35,791 bases of DNA from positions 1-35,791 of the forward strand of contig JADLHO010000177.1 of NCBI GenBank assembly GCA_020848735.1. Direction: 5' to 3'. Position numbers and translations under genes: made by a program. Shown piece after piece: positions 8,514 through 15,601 of the stretch (its first letter is position 1; each line of letters starts with the position of its first letter). Source of the stretch: Planctomycetota bacterium. GTDB lineage: Bacteria; Planctomycetota; UBA1135; UBA2386. The notes under the pieces are model-generated. The model saw only the letters and a program-made list of their open reading frames with translations, did not search any database and had not been told where the DNA came from.

Positions 8514-9896
8514 ATGAGCTCGACCCGAATCCGTTCGATCGCCGCTGTGCTCGTGCCGGCTGCCCTCACCGCCACCGGGCTCCAGGCGCAGTCCTCGCAC
8601 ACGCTCAGCACGAGCGCGAGCGCGCCGGTGGTGATCAGCGGGCCGACCGCGATCCAGGGCTTCAGCGCGTCGGCGTTGGGATACCACTCCCTGCGACGCG
8701 TCTCCGTGTCGCGCGACAGCACGCCCAATCAGTTCGTCGCCTACGTCTCGGCGATGCAGAGCTCCAGCTCGCTGTTCCCGATCGTCGACGTCTACAGCTT
8801 CTGCATCCCGAGCAATCCGAATTGCCCGAACCCGATCGTCGCCAATCCCCGCACCGAGGTGAACTGCTCGGGCTCGCGTGACCTCGACGTGATCGTGTCG
8901 GACGGCCGCTACGGCAACTCGGGCGCACCGACCAAGCCGCTCATCCACGTGAAGGACCCGAACGACAGCTATTCGGACTACCCGCTGGGTTGTCCGAGCG
9001 GCGTCCTGGGCGAAGAGACGTACTACATGCCTCACGTGCTCGTGAAGAAGAACGGGCTGGGCGACATCACCGGGGTCTTCGTGAGCTACGCGGACCCGGC
9101 AGTCCTCGGAGGCTCGATCCAGAGCGTGGAGATCAACATCGATCCCAACTGGACACCGGGTGGCGGATTGCCCTGCCCGAACGGCCGGAGCGGCAGCGCC
9201 CCCAACATGGGGATGCCCAAGGGCATGCCCAGGACGGTGTGCAGCCACTTCGACTCCACGCCCTATCTCGGTCGCACCGAGGCCACCGACGTCGTCGCCG
9301 ATTCCTTCGGCAACCGCGTGGGCTATCTGATCCAGGACTACGACCTGGCACCGACCGGTGCGACGCGTCGCTTCACCTGGGTCGGCAGCACGGGCCTGGA
9401 CCGCAATGGGGCGCAGAAGGCCGAGTTCGAGCCGATCCCGCCCTCGCCCCAGAACTTCGTCGGCTCTTCGCTCGGCGGCACGCTGTTCATGACCCGACCG
9501 AACCCGCTCGTGAGCGGCGACACCGAGCTCGTGCGGGTCGACACCTGCGCGATCTCCGTCGGGGCGGCGTCGCCGGGCCTCGTCGCCGAGCTCAACCTCG
9601 TCCTGCCGTTCGACTATCCCGACAACCAGGGATTCCTCGCGCTGCTGCTCGGCACGCCGGGACCTGCGCTCGCGATTCCCGGCTTCGCAGGTCTCCTGCA
9701 CCTCGACGTGCTCGCGGGCTTCACCGCGGTCTTCGGGGTCCAGCCCGTGCAGGACGCCGCGGCCCGCGTGCTCGTGCCGGTCCCGGTCGGCATCTCGCCC
9801 GGGTTCGCGGTCGATCTCCAGGGCGTCGTGATCGAGACCTCCGGTCCGCGCCTCGGGATCCTCACGAACCTCACGCAGCTCGTCGTCCTGCCCTGA
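8514..9896 (+). CDS. Secreted protein of unknown function with a planctomycete-type C-terminal beta module
   Basis: A 460-residue protein with a signal peptide (residues 1-26, ending GLQAQ). The mature N-terminal part is Ser/Asn/Pro-rich and beta-like, with repeated 'VAYVSAMQ', 'VFVSYADP' and 'GYLIQDYD' strands suggesting a beta-propeller-like surface domain, and several Cys in pairs ('CIPSNPNCPNP', 'CPSG'). Residues about 345-460 resemble the C-terminal module of the 10-2157 hydrolase: 'GFLALLLG', 'HLDVL', 'VPVPV', then an 'LGILTNLTQLVVLP' end. Unusually for this window it has a good Shine-Dalgarno site (AGGAGA, 8505-8510), though only 3 nt before the ATG. It lies 68 bp after the kinase-SUMF1 gene, on the same strand. 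No family recognised. Confidence 0.85.
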   Translation: MSSTRIRSIAAVLVPAALTATGLQAQSSHTLSTSASAPVVISGPTAIQGFSASALGYHSLRRVSVSRDSTPNQFVAYVSAMQSSSSLFPIVDVYSFCIPSNPNCPNPIVANPRTEVNCSGSRDLDVIVSDGRYGNSGAPTKPLIHVKDPNDSYSDYPLGCPSGVLGEETYYMPHVLVKKNGLGDITGVFVSYADPAVLGGSIQSVEINIDPNWTPGGGLPCPNGRSGSAPNMGMPKGMPRTVCSHFDSTPYLGRTEATDVVADSFGNRVGYLIQDYDLAPTGATRRFTWVGSTGLDRNGAQKAEFEPIPPSPQNFVGSSLGGTLFMTRPNPLVSGDTELVRVDTCAISVGAASPGLVAELNLVLPFDYPDNQGFLALLLGTPGPALAIPGFAGLLHLDVLAGFTAVFGVQPVQDAAARVLVPVPVGISPGFAVDLQGVVIETSGPRLGILTNLTQLVVLP

Positions 9897-9911
9897 CGGC
9901 GTGCCCGGCCC

Positions 9912-10379
9912 TCACGCCTCGCGGAGCTCTTCGAGCTTCGCGCGCACCTTCTCCGCGTGTCCGGCCGCCTGCACCTTGCCCCAGTGCCACGCGACTTTGC
10001 CGCTCGGATCGATGAGCGTCGTGCTGCGGATCACCCCGACGCTCTGCTTGCCGTAGAGCGTCTTCTCGCCCCACGCGCCGTACTTCTCCATGACGGCGTG
10101 ATCGGGGTCGGAGAGCAGGGTCAGCTTCAGCGCGTGCTTCGCGATGAACTTCCGGTGCGAGGCGTCGTCGTCGGGGCTCACGCCGAGGACCACGGCGTCG
10201 AGGCCGTCGAAGTCCGCGATGCCGGCCGTGAACTCGCAGGCCTGCGTCGTGCAGCCGGGCGTGTCGTCCTTGGGATAGAAGTAGAGGACGACCCACCTGC
10301 CGGCGAACTCGCTCAGCTTCCGCTTCTTGCCGTCCTGGTCTGCGAGGGTGAATGCGGGGGCTTTCTTGCCGATCTCCAT
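9912..10379 (-). CDS. bcp: Bcp/PrxQ-type thioredoxin-dependent peroxiredoxin
   Basis: A 155-residue thioredoxin-fold peroxidase that reduces hydrogen peroxide and organic hydroperoxides in the cytoplasm, with thioredoxin as the usual electron donor. The active-site motif 'YPKDDTPGCTTQACEF' (35-50) gives the peroxidatic Cys43 and the resolving Cys48, five residues apart as in the Bcp/PrxQ alpha group. The later 'FDGLDAVVLGVSPDD' and 'LLSDPDHAVMEKYGAWG' segments are also typical of the family. I chose the ATG at 10379 because its A is shared with the upstream gene's stop (TGATG), implying coupled translation; an ATG five codons earlier (10394) is possible. Last gene of the minus-strand run. Confidence 0.93.
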   Translation of the reverse strand: MEIGKKAPAFTLADQDGKKRKLSEFAGRWVVLYFYPKDDTPGCTTQACEFTAGIADFDGLDAVVLGVSPDDDASHRKFIAKHALKLTLLSDPDHAVMEKYGAWGEKTLYGKQSVGVIRSTTLIDPSGKVAWHWGKVQAAGHAEKVRAKLEELREA

Positions 10380-11530
10380 CACGTGCGACTCCATTCGTGG
10401 ATGCGGGGCCAGACGGCGACGCAGCGATCGCCGTCGACGACCTGGTAGGCGTCGAACGCCGAGCAGGTCATGCAGGAATGATTGGGGACGATGCGCACGC
10501 GGCTGCCGAGCGGGAGCCGCGCGAAGTCGAGCGAAGCGCCGGGGCGGGACTCGAGGACGCCGTGTTCCTGATAGACCTCCGCGACGACGAGACCCTCGAG
10601 CAGCGTCGAGCCGGCCTCGTCGAGCACCAGGCCGTAGCCGCAGTCGCGCGTTCCGCCGAGGCTGCGCGTGCTGCGGTCCTTCGAGAGTGCGAGGCCGCCG
10701 GCGTCGATCAGGGCGCGGCCGTGCGCGCGTTGATGCCCGATCACCGTCGCGAGCACCGTCGTCGCGACGTCGTCGAGCGTGCACGAGCCGATGGCGGCCT
10801 GGAACGCGTCCATGAAGACGTAGACGCCCGCACGCAGCTCGGTGACCCCGGCGAGGGCCGTGGCATGCGTCGCGGTCGGTGTCGAGCCGACGCTGACGAT
10901 CGGGACCGTCAGGCCGGCCGCTTCGAGCCGTTCGCGTGCGTCGACCACCGCACGGCGCTCGTCCTCCGCGATCGCGCGGATCGCGGCGATGCCCCCGGCG
11001 CCGTAGCTGTGGCCCGCGTGCGTGTAGACGCCGGCGAAGCGCGTGTCCCGTCGGTCGGCGAGCCGGCGCGCGAGCGCGACGAGGACCGGATCGCGAGGCA
11101 GCAGGCCCGAGCGGTGTTCGCCGCTGTCGACCTCGAGCATCACCTCGAAGACGACGCCCTCGCGCTGCGCGGCATCGCCGATCCACCGCACCGCCTCGGC
11201 CGAGTCCGCCGCGAGGCGGACGCGCACCCCGTCCCTCGCGAGCGCGGCGAGGCGCGGCAGGCGATGGGGTGCCGCCGCCACCGCATAGAGCTGATCGCGC
11301 CAGCCCTGGGCCGCGAAGTACTCGGCCTCGCGGGTCGTCGAGACCGTGATCCCGTACGCGCCTGCCGCGGGCAGGAGTCGCGCGACGTCGGCGCTCTTGC
11401 AGGTCTTGAGGTGAGGCCGCAGCGCGACGCCGAGCGCGCGTGCCCGCGCCTCCATGCGCTCGGCGTTGCGCAGCAGCCGGCGGCGATCGAGGAGCAGCGC
11501 CGGGGTCTCGAGCTCGGCGAGCGGCGTCAT
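10379..11530 (-). CDS. PLP-dependent DSD1-family enzyme (D-threonine aldolase / D-serine dehydratase-like)
   Basis: A 383-residue fold-type III PLP enzyme. The N-terminal alanine-racemase barrel begins 'ELETPALLLDRRRLLRNAERM' and carries the PLP lysine in 'RPHLKTCK' (Lys42). The conserved 'EVDSGEHRSGLLP' and 'VSVGSTPTATH' segments follow. The C-terminal D-serine-dehydratase-like domain ends with 'VPNHSCMTC', whose His351 and Cys353 match the metal ligands of the DSD1 group. Likely reactions are metal-dependent cleavage of D-threonine/D-3-hydroxy amino acids or dehydration of D-serine; sequence alone does not separate these. The start overlaps the permease stop by 4 bp (ATGA), and its own stop overlaps the peroxiredoxin start. 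Confidence 0.88.
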   Translation of the reverse strand: MTPLAELETPALLLDRRRLLRNAERMEARARALGVALRPHLKTCKSADVARLLPAAGAYGITVSTTREAEYFAAQGWRDQLYAVAAAPHRLPRLAALARDGVRVRLAADSAEAVRWIGDAAQREGVVFEVMLEVDSGEHRSGLLPRDPVLVALARRLADRRDTRFAGVYTHAGHSYGAGGIAAIRAIAEDERRAVVDARERLEAAGLTVPIVSVGSTPTATHATALAGVTELRAGVYVFMDAFQAAIGSCTLDDVATTVLATVIGHQRAHGRALIDAGGLALSKDRSTRSLGGTRDCGYGLVLDEAGSTLLEGLVVAEVYQEHGVLESRPGASLDFARLPLGSRVRIVPNHSCMTCSAFDAYQVVDGDRCVAVWPRIHEWSRT

Positions 11531-12867
11531 CCGGGCTGGGCCGGCGGTGCGGTGGCCGGCGACGCTTCGAGGAGCGCGGCCTTCCGGTAGCGGATCGCGT
11601 GGCTGAAGAAGTAGTTCACGACCGGCAGACCGAGCACGAGCCCCCAGACCCCGACGAGCTTGCCGGCGACCGTCAGCACGATGAGGACCAGCACCGCGTT
11701 CATCCGCAGGTGGTGTCCGTAGATCTTCGGGTTGAGGAAGTAGGCCTCGATGAAGTGCACGATCAGCACCATCGCGACCGCCGCGAGCAGGAGCGGCATG
11801 CCCTCCTGCGAGAGCGCCTGCAGACAGATCGGGGTCGAGCTGATGAAGACACCCGCCACCGGGATGAAGCTGCAGAAGAACACGACCGTCGAGAGGAACA
11901 CGAGGTTCGAACTCATCCCGAGCAGCCAGAGCCCGAGCGCGGTGAGGATCGTGTTCACCATCGCGATGAACAGCTGCGCCTCGAGGGCACGTCCGAGCGT
12001 GACGCCGAAGTCGCGGATGTTGTCGGCGACCTCGTCGTAGATGAAGCCGAGCTTGGTCTTCGCGAGGCCCTGCACCGCCTTCTTGAGGTGCGCGAGATCG
12101 AGCACGATCAGGAACGAGAAGAGGAGCGAGAGCAGGAAGGCGGAGCTGATGCCGAAGATCGGGCTCGCGATGTTGTGCAGCAGGTCCATCGCGCCGGTGA
12201 GGCTCGTGCGCGACTCCTCGGTGCGGCGGCGGATCTGGGTCGCCGACGGCGTCGACGCGGCCTCGGGCGGACCGATGAACTCCGCATCCGGCGGGGTGAG
12301 CGGCTGGCGCGGCTCGGTCTCCTCGCCGGGGCTCTCCTTCGGCACCCAGTTGAGCAGGTACTCGACGAGATCGATCGCCTTCAGATCGGCGGGGATCTGC
12401 GAGCGCGCCCAGGCCCACTTGTTCCGCGCGGCCTCGATCTCGGCGTCGATCTTCTCGAGGTAGACCGGGTACTCCTTCGCGAGGGTCTGTGCCTGCTGCC
12501 GGAACGCCGGCGCGAGTGCGATGCCCAGCGTGATGAGCGTGCCGACGAACACGACCGAGACGAGCACGACGCGCATCACGCGGTTCTGGATGCGGTGCTG
12601 CAGGCCCTGCACGCCGTGTTCGAGGATGTACGCGAAGACGAAGGTCAGGAAGACCAGCAGGAAGAAGGGCCGCAGCAGGTAGAGGATCCCGGCGAGCAGC
12701 GCCCAGACGAAGACCCGGGTGCCGAGCGAGAAGATGCGGTCCCAGGGCGGGGGAAGGGGGGTCGACGGCGTCGCCGGCGCACCCGCTTCCTGCGGGGTCA
12801 TGGTCGACGTCTGGTTCGCTTCGCTCGGGATCGGGTTCAAGGTCGGCGCCAAGGTAGCGGGGTCCAT
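11527..12867 (-). CDS. AI-2E family membrane permease
   Basis: A 446-residue inner-membrane protein with about eight transmembrane helices. A Pro/Thr-rich cytoplasmic N-terminus (1-40) is followed by paired helices ('VFVWALLAGILYLLRPFFLL', then 'VLVSVVFVGTLITLGIAL'), a soluble loop of about 120 residues, and a C-terminal bundle with 'FCSFIPVAGVFISSTPICLQ' and 'HFIEAYFLNPKIYGHHLRMN', which are family hallmarks. Members include TqsA (AI-2 export) and various Na+/H+ or unknown transporters, so the substrate cannot be assigned. The central loop is longer than usual and Pro/Glu/Thr-rich (about 180-225). Start: ATG at 12867; a GTG directly before it (12870) is equally possible. The stop overlaps the next gene. 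Confidence 0.9.
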   Translation of the reverse strand: MDPATLAPTLNPIPSEANQTSTMTPQEAGAPATPSTPLPPPWDRIFSLGTRVFVWALLAGILYLLRPFFLLVFLTFVFAYILEHGVQGLQHRIQNRVMRVVLVSVVFVGTLITLGIALAPAFRQQAQTLAKEYPVYLEKIDAEIEAARNKWAWARSQIPADLKAIDLVEYLLNWVPKESPGEETEPRQPLTPPDAEFIGPPEAASTPSATQIRRRTEESRTSLTGAMDLLHNIASPIFGISSAFLLSLLFSFLIVLDLAHLKKAVQGLAKTKLGFIYDEVADNIRDFGVTLGRALEAQLFIAMVNTILTALGLWLLGMSSNLVFLSTVVFFCSFIPVAGVFISSTPICLQALSQEGMPLLLAAVAMVLIVHFIEAYFLNPKIYGHHLRMNAVLVLIVLTVAGKLVGVWGLVLGLPVVNYFFSHAIRYRKAALLEASPATAPPAQPG

Positions 12868-12901
12868 CACATGCGGCCAGGAAGGCGAACGGGTCGAGCG
12901 A

Positions 12902-13654
12902 TCACTTGCGGAGCGTGCGCTGCGCGAAGGTGCGGAGGCTGTCCTGGACTTCGGGCCGTCGCCAGATTTCCCGGACTTCGGCGTCGTCGCGCGCCGCGTC
13001 GCGCGCGAGTCGTTCGAGCGCGGGAGCGGCGAGCTGGCGCTTGGTCAGCGCATAGGTCGCGCTCGGGACGGCGGCCAGGCGGCGCGCCGCGGCGAGCGCG
13101 GTCGTGAGCAGGGACTCCGCGGGGCCGAGCTCGTCGACCAGGCCGAGCGCGCGCGCATCGGCGAGCGACTCGGTGCGACCCGAGAGCACCAACGAGCGGG
13201 TCACGGCGTCGCCGGCCCGCTGGCGCAGGATCTCGATCCCCACCGCGGGGAACGGCACGCCGACGAGCAGCTCCGGGACACCGATGCGGCCGTTGCCCGT
13301 CGCGGCCACCACGTGATCGCACCCGATCGCGAGCAGACATCCGCCCGCGATCGCGTGCCCGTTCACCGCGGCGACGGTCGGCAAGGGCAGCGTGAAGAGC
13401 TCGAGGATCGCATCGCTCAAGGCCGGCAGGAAGCGCGCGACGTAGTCCGGGCCGCCCTCGACGACGCGCGGCAGGTCGACACCCGCGGAGTAGATCGAGC
13501 CGCGCGCGGCGAGCACGAGTGCTGCGGGTCCGTCGGCGCGGATCGCGCGGAGCGTGCTGCCGAGCGCCGTGCAGAACTCGAGGTCCATCGCGTTGGCCTT
13601 GCCGTGCTCGAGCCAGAGCACCTCGACGTCGCCGTGGACTTCGCGTCGCAACAT
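12902..13654 (-). CDS. Enoyl-CoA hydratase/isomerase (crotonase) family protein
   Basis: A 250-residue crotonase-fold protein. The oxyanion-hole segments are visible: 'AARGSIYSAGVDL' (about 49-61) and 'NGHAIAGGCLLAIGCD' (about 98-113). The catalytic-Glu region reads 'GRIGVPELLVGVPFPAVG'. One of the two usual hydratase glutamates appears absent or shifted ('VPFPAVG' where many hydratases have an acidic residue), so isomerase or thioesterase-like chemistry on acyl-CoA is possible (inference). A TATCGT box (13661-13666) lies 6 nt upstream of the ATG, supporting this start. The AI-2E permease gene follows after a 34-nt gap. Confidence 0.88.
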   Translation of the reverse strand: MLRREVHGDVEVLWLEHGKANAMDLEFCTALGSTLRAIRADGPAALVLAARGSIYSAGVDLPRVVEGGPDYVARFLPALSDAILELFTLPLPTVAAVNGHAIAGGCLLAIGCDHVVAATGNGRIGVPELLVGVPFPAVGIEILRQRAGDAVTRSLVLSGRTESLADARALGLVDELGPAESLLTTALAAARRLAAVPSATYALTKRQLAAPALERLARDAARDDAEVREIWRRPEVQDSLRTFAQRTLRK

Positions 13655-13660
13655 GCCGGG

Positions 13661-13666
13661 ACGATA
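13661..13666 (-). promoter_or_regulatory. Putative -10 box TATCGT for the crotonase gene
   Basis: Minus-strand CCGTATCGT ends 6 nt before the ATG at 13654, the same geometry as the TAGCAT boxes. It implies a leaderless mRNA and a promoter separate from the upstream phosphatase-family gene. Confidence 0.4.
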
Positions 13667-13685
13667 CGGACTCCCTCGCGGGCTC

Positions 13686-14420
13686 CTAGCGCGGCAGGTG
13701 CAGTTCGGCGATCAGGGGCAGGTGGTCCGAAGCACGTCGCGCGAGGGGGAGACGGGAGGGCCCGACCTCGAGGAGCTGCAGCTCGCCGCGCACCCAGATC
13801 GAGTCGAGCGCGCGCAGGGGTGCCCAGGCGGGGAAGGTCTTCGGCGGGCGTGCCGAGCCGCGGAAGCCCGCGCGGCCGAGGTGCTTCGTTCCCAGCGAGG
13901 CCCAGACGTCGTTGAAGTCGCCCGCGACGAGGATCGGCGACTCCGCGTGCAGCCCCGCGAACGGATGACTCGCGAGGAAGCGGGCCATCTGCAGATCGCG
14001 GATGCGTTCGGTCAGCCCGAGGTGGAGGCAGAAGACGTGCAGCGTCCGCGAGCGCCCCGCCGGTGTCCGCACGCGGATGCGCGCGTGGAGCACGGAGCGG
14101 CGCTTCGTGCCGGGGACGGTGAGGTCGATGTTCTCGGTGCTCGCGATCGGCCAGCGCGAAAGGATCGCGTTGCCGTACTCGCCGCCGCGACGGAACCGGT
14201 GGTTGGCGAACCAGGCGCGATGGCGGAAGCCGAGGCGCTCCCCGAGCAGGTCGACCTGGCGGTGCCAGTCCTTCCGTCCAGCCGTATTCGCGACCTCCTG
14301 GAGCAGGCAGAGATCCGGACGGTGATGGGCGACCGTCTCGACGATGCGCTCCGGCTCGTAGCGGCGGTCGACTCCGCCGATGCACTTGTGGACGTTGTAG
14401 CTGAGAGCCCGCAGTCGCAT
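13686..14420 (-). CDS. Endonuclease/exonuclease/phosphatase (EEP) family protein
   Basis: A 244-residue metal-dependent phosphoesterase-fold protein. EEP motifs appear in order: 'LRALSYNVHKCIGG' (metal/substrate Asn), 'DLCLLQEV' (metal-binding Glu), 'GNAILSRWPI', 'LHVFCLHLGL', 'ILVAGDFNDVW' (Asp/Asn pair) and 'RRASDHLPLIAEL' (terminal Asp-His). Substrate is unknown; relatives include DNA-repair nucleases, sphingomyelinase-like and phosphoinositide-type phosphatases. The open frame extends 38 codons upstream, but the ATG at 14420 starts exactly at the first fold strand. A minus-strand GAGAAT (14439-14444) is a possible -10. No signal peptide, so probably cytoplasmic. 31 nt separate it from the crotonase gene. 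Confidence 0.9.
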   Translation of the reverse strand: MRLRALSYNVHKCIGGVDRRYEPERIVETVAHHRPDLCLLQEVANTAGRKDWHRQVDLLGERLGFRHRAWFANHRFRRGGEYGNAILSRWPIASTENIDLTVPGTKRRSVLHARIRVRTPAGRSRTLHVFCLHLGLTERIRDLQMARFLASHPFAGLHAESPILVAGDFNDVWASLGTKHLGRAGFRGSARPPKTFPAWAPLRALDSIWVRGELQLLEVGPSRLPLARRASDHLPLIAELHLPR

Positions 14421-14581
14421 GGTGTTGGCGCGCGGCGGATTCTCGCGGCGCGGTCGTCGCTGCCAAGGCTCGAGGCTCGTGAGGATGACTCGAGTGGTGA
14501 CGGCGCTCCCGCGCGGGTCTATCCGGGCCGCCATCCGTCGCGCAACCCGTGCGTCCCGAACTCCACCGACCCCTTCGTTCC

Positions 14582-15028
14582 ATGTTCCAGAAGTCCCTCT
14601 CGACCGTCGCGGGCGTCGCCCTCGCGATCGCCCTCCTCGCGGGCGTCTCGTTCGCCCAGGTCACCACCATTCCCGGAAGCGGTTGCCCGCGCGCGCCGGT
14701 GCCGCAGTTCGTCGGCACGCCCGGCATCGGCCAGTCGATCGGCGTGATCTGCCCGCAGTCGCCGCCGCCGGGCGCCGACTTCGTGATCCTCGGGGCCGCC
14801 GGGCGGCCGATCGTCTTCGACCCGCCGCTGGCCTGCCTGCCGGGTTGCGTCCTCGCCTGCGATCCGCTCGAGATCGTCACCGGCAACTCCTGGCGCGCGC
14901 AGATCCCCAATGACCGCAACCTGATCGGCGCGTGCTTCTGCGTGCAGTGCGGCTCGGTCCAGCGCGACCCGACCGGTCGTGCGTGCATCATGCTCAGCGC
15001 GGCCCTCCAGGTCTGCATCACGCGCTGA
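14582..15028 (+). CDS. Small Cys-rich secreted protein resembling the shared C-terminal module
   Basis: A 148-residue exported protein with a signal peptide (residues 1-24, ending SFAQ). The mature part, 'GSGCPRAPVPQFVGTPGIG' onward, resembles the C-terminal region of the 10-2157 hydrolase, which has 'TTTVNGTPGIGGTVSYTTSG'; both then run 'FVILG'/'FNLG', a 'GC.L' core and a late 'F..Q' strand. It seems to be a free-standing copy of that module with extra Cys pairs ('CLPGCVLACD', 'ACFCVQCG'), probably disulfide-bonded outside the cell. Function unknown. The upstream space (14421-14581) is shared with the divergent EEP gene; CTATCC near 14519 is a weak promoter candidate. Confidence 0.82.
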   Translation: MFQKSLSTVAGVALAIALLAGVSFAQVTTIPGSGCPRAPVPQFVGTPGIGQSIGVICPQSPPPGADFVILGAAGRPIVFDPPLACLPGCVLACDPLEIVTGNSWRAQIPNDRNLIGACFCVQCGSVQRDPTGRACIMLSAALQVCITR

Positions 15029-15034
15029 GGCAGT

Positions 15035-15057
15035 CCGCGGCCGGGGTCCGGCTGCGG
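15035..15057 (+). terminator. Hairpin between the small secreted protein and VOC genes
   Basis: CCGCGGCCGG (15035-15044) / CCGGCTGCGG (15048-15057), 10 pairs with one G-U and a 3-nt loop, right after the stop at 15028. No T-tract; the next promoter-like box starts 7 nt later. Confidence 0.45.
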
Positions 15058-15063
15058 GATGGC

Positions 15064-15069
15064 TAGCAT
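15064..15069 (+). promoter_or_regulatory. Putative -10 box TAGCAT for the VOC gene
   Basis: ATGGCTAGCATCCGCCGG; the hexamer ends 7 nt before the ATG at 15077. The upstream in-frame ATG at 15059 lies inside this element and is therefore an unlikely start. Confidence 0.5.
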
Positions 15070-15076
15070 CCGCCGG

Positions 15077-15472
15077 ATGAGCGATCCAAGGACTCCCGGC
15101 CGGATCGGCTGGCACGATCTCGCCGTCGACGATGCGCCCGCCCTGCGCGATTTCTATTCCGCCGTCGCCGGTTGGAAGACCAGCGAGTGCCCGATGGGCG
15201 GCTACGCGGATTACGTGATGCACGCGGCCGACGGCAGCGCCGTCGCGGGCGTCTGCCATCGCCGAGGTCCCAATGCGGACCTGCCGCCGCAATGGCTGCT
15301 CTACATCGTGGTGCCGGACCTGGATGCCGCGCTGTCCGCAGCGCTCGCCCGGGGCGGTCGCCTCCTGCGTGAACCGGGCCCGGGCGATGGCTACGGGCGC
15401 GCGGCCTTCCTGCGCGATCCGGCCGGCGCCGCATTCGCGCTCTTCGAACCGGCCGAAGCGGCGGGCGGCTGA
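15077..15472 (+). CDS. VOC (glyoxalase/bleomycin-resistance) superfamily protein
   Basis: A 131-residue single-module VOC protein. It opens with 'RIGWHDLAVDDAPALRDFYSAVAGWK' (beta strand with the usual metal-ligand His13, then the helix 'LRDFYSAVAGW'). The second half has 'LLYIVVPDLDAALSAALARGG' and closes with 'AAFLRDPAGAAFALFEP', the standard 'DPxGxxFxLxE' end with a possible metal-binding Glu. Members are metal-dependent lyases, dioxygenases or antibiotic-binding proteins; substrate unknown. The ATG at 15077 is preferred to the ATG at 15059 because of the TAGCAT box. A strong hairpin follows the stop. Confidence 0.9.
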   Translation: MSDPRTPGRIGWHDLAVDDAPALRDFYSAVAGWKTSECPMGGYADYVMHAADGSAVAGVCHRRGPNADLPPQWLLYIVVPDLDAALSAALARGGRLLREPGPGDGYGRAAFLRDPAGAAFALFEPAEAAGG

Positions 15473-15479
15473 GCCCAGG

Positions 15480-15498
15480 CGACGGGTCGGGCCCGTCG
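15480..15498 (+). terminator. 7-bp GC hairpin after the VOC gene
   Basis: CGACGGG (15480-15486) / CCCGTCG (15492-15498) with loop TCGGG, 7 nt after the stop. No T-tract. Confidence 0.5.
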
Positions 15499-15588
15499 AC
15501 CGGCGAGCGAGCGGGTCCCGGGCGCGCGGGGATCGTCGGCCTGAGACCGGCGCCATCGCGATTTCGGACAGGGTGCGTGGTGCGGCTG

Positions 15589-15594
15589 TACATC
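15589..15594 (+). promoter_or_regulatory. Putative -10 box TACATC for the duplicated membrane protein
   Basis: TGTACATC ends 7 nt before the GTG at 15602, and CGGACA (15565-15570) lies 18 nt upstream as a possible -35. This is one of the few boxes here with a plausible -35 partner. Confidence 0.35.
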
Positions 15595-15601
15595 GGGACC
15601 C

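Noticed and set aside
10352..11590. A 412-residue plus-strand open frame across the peroxiredoxin and PLP-enzyme genes
   Set aside because: Antisense shadow with no domain; both minus-strand genes have clear active-site motifs and coupled starts.
11440..13107. A 555-residue highly charged plus-strand open frame
   Set aside because: Asp/Glu/Arg/His-rich antisense of the AI-2E permease and crotonase genes, typical of mirrored hydrophobic codons.
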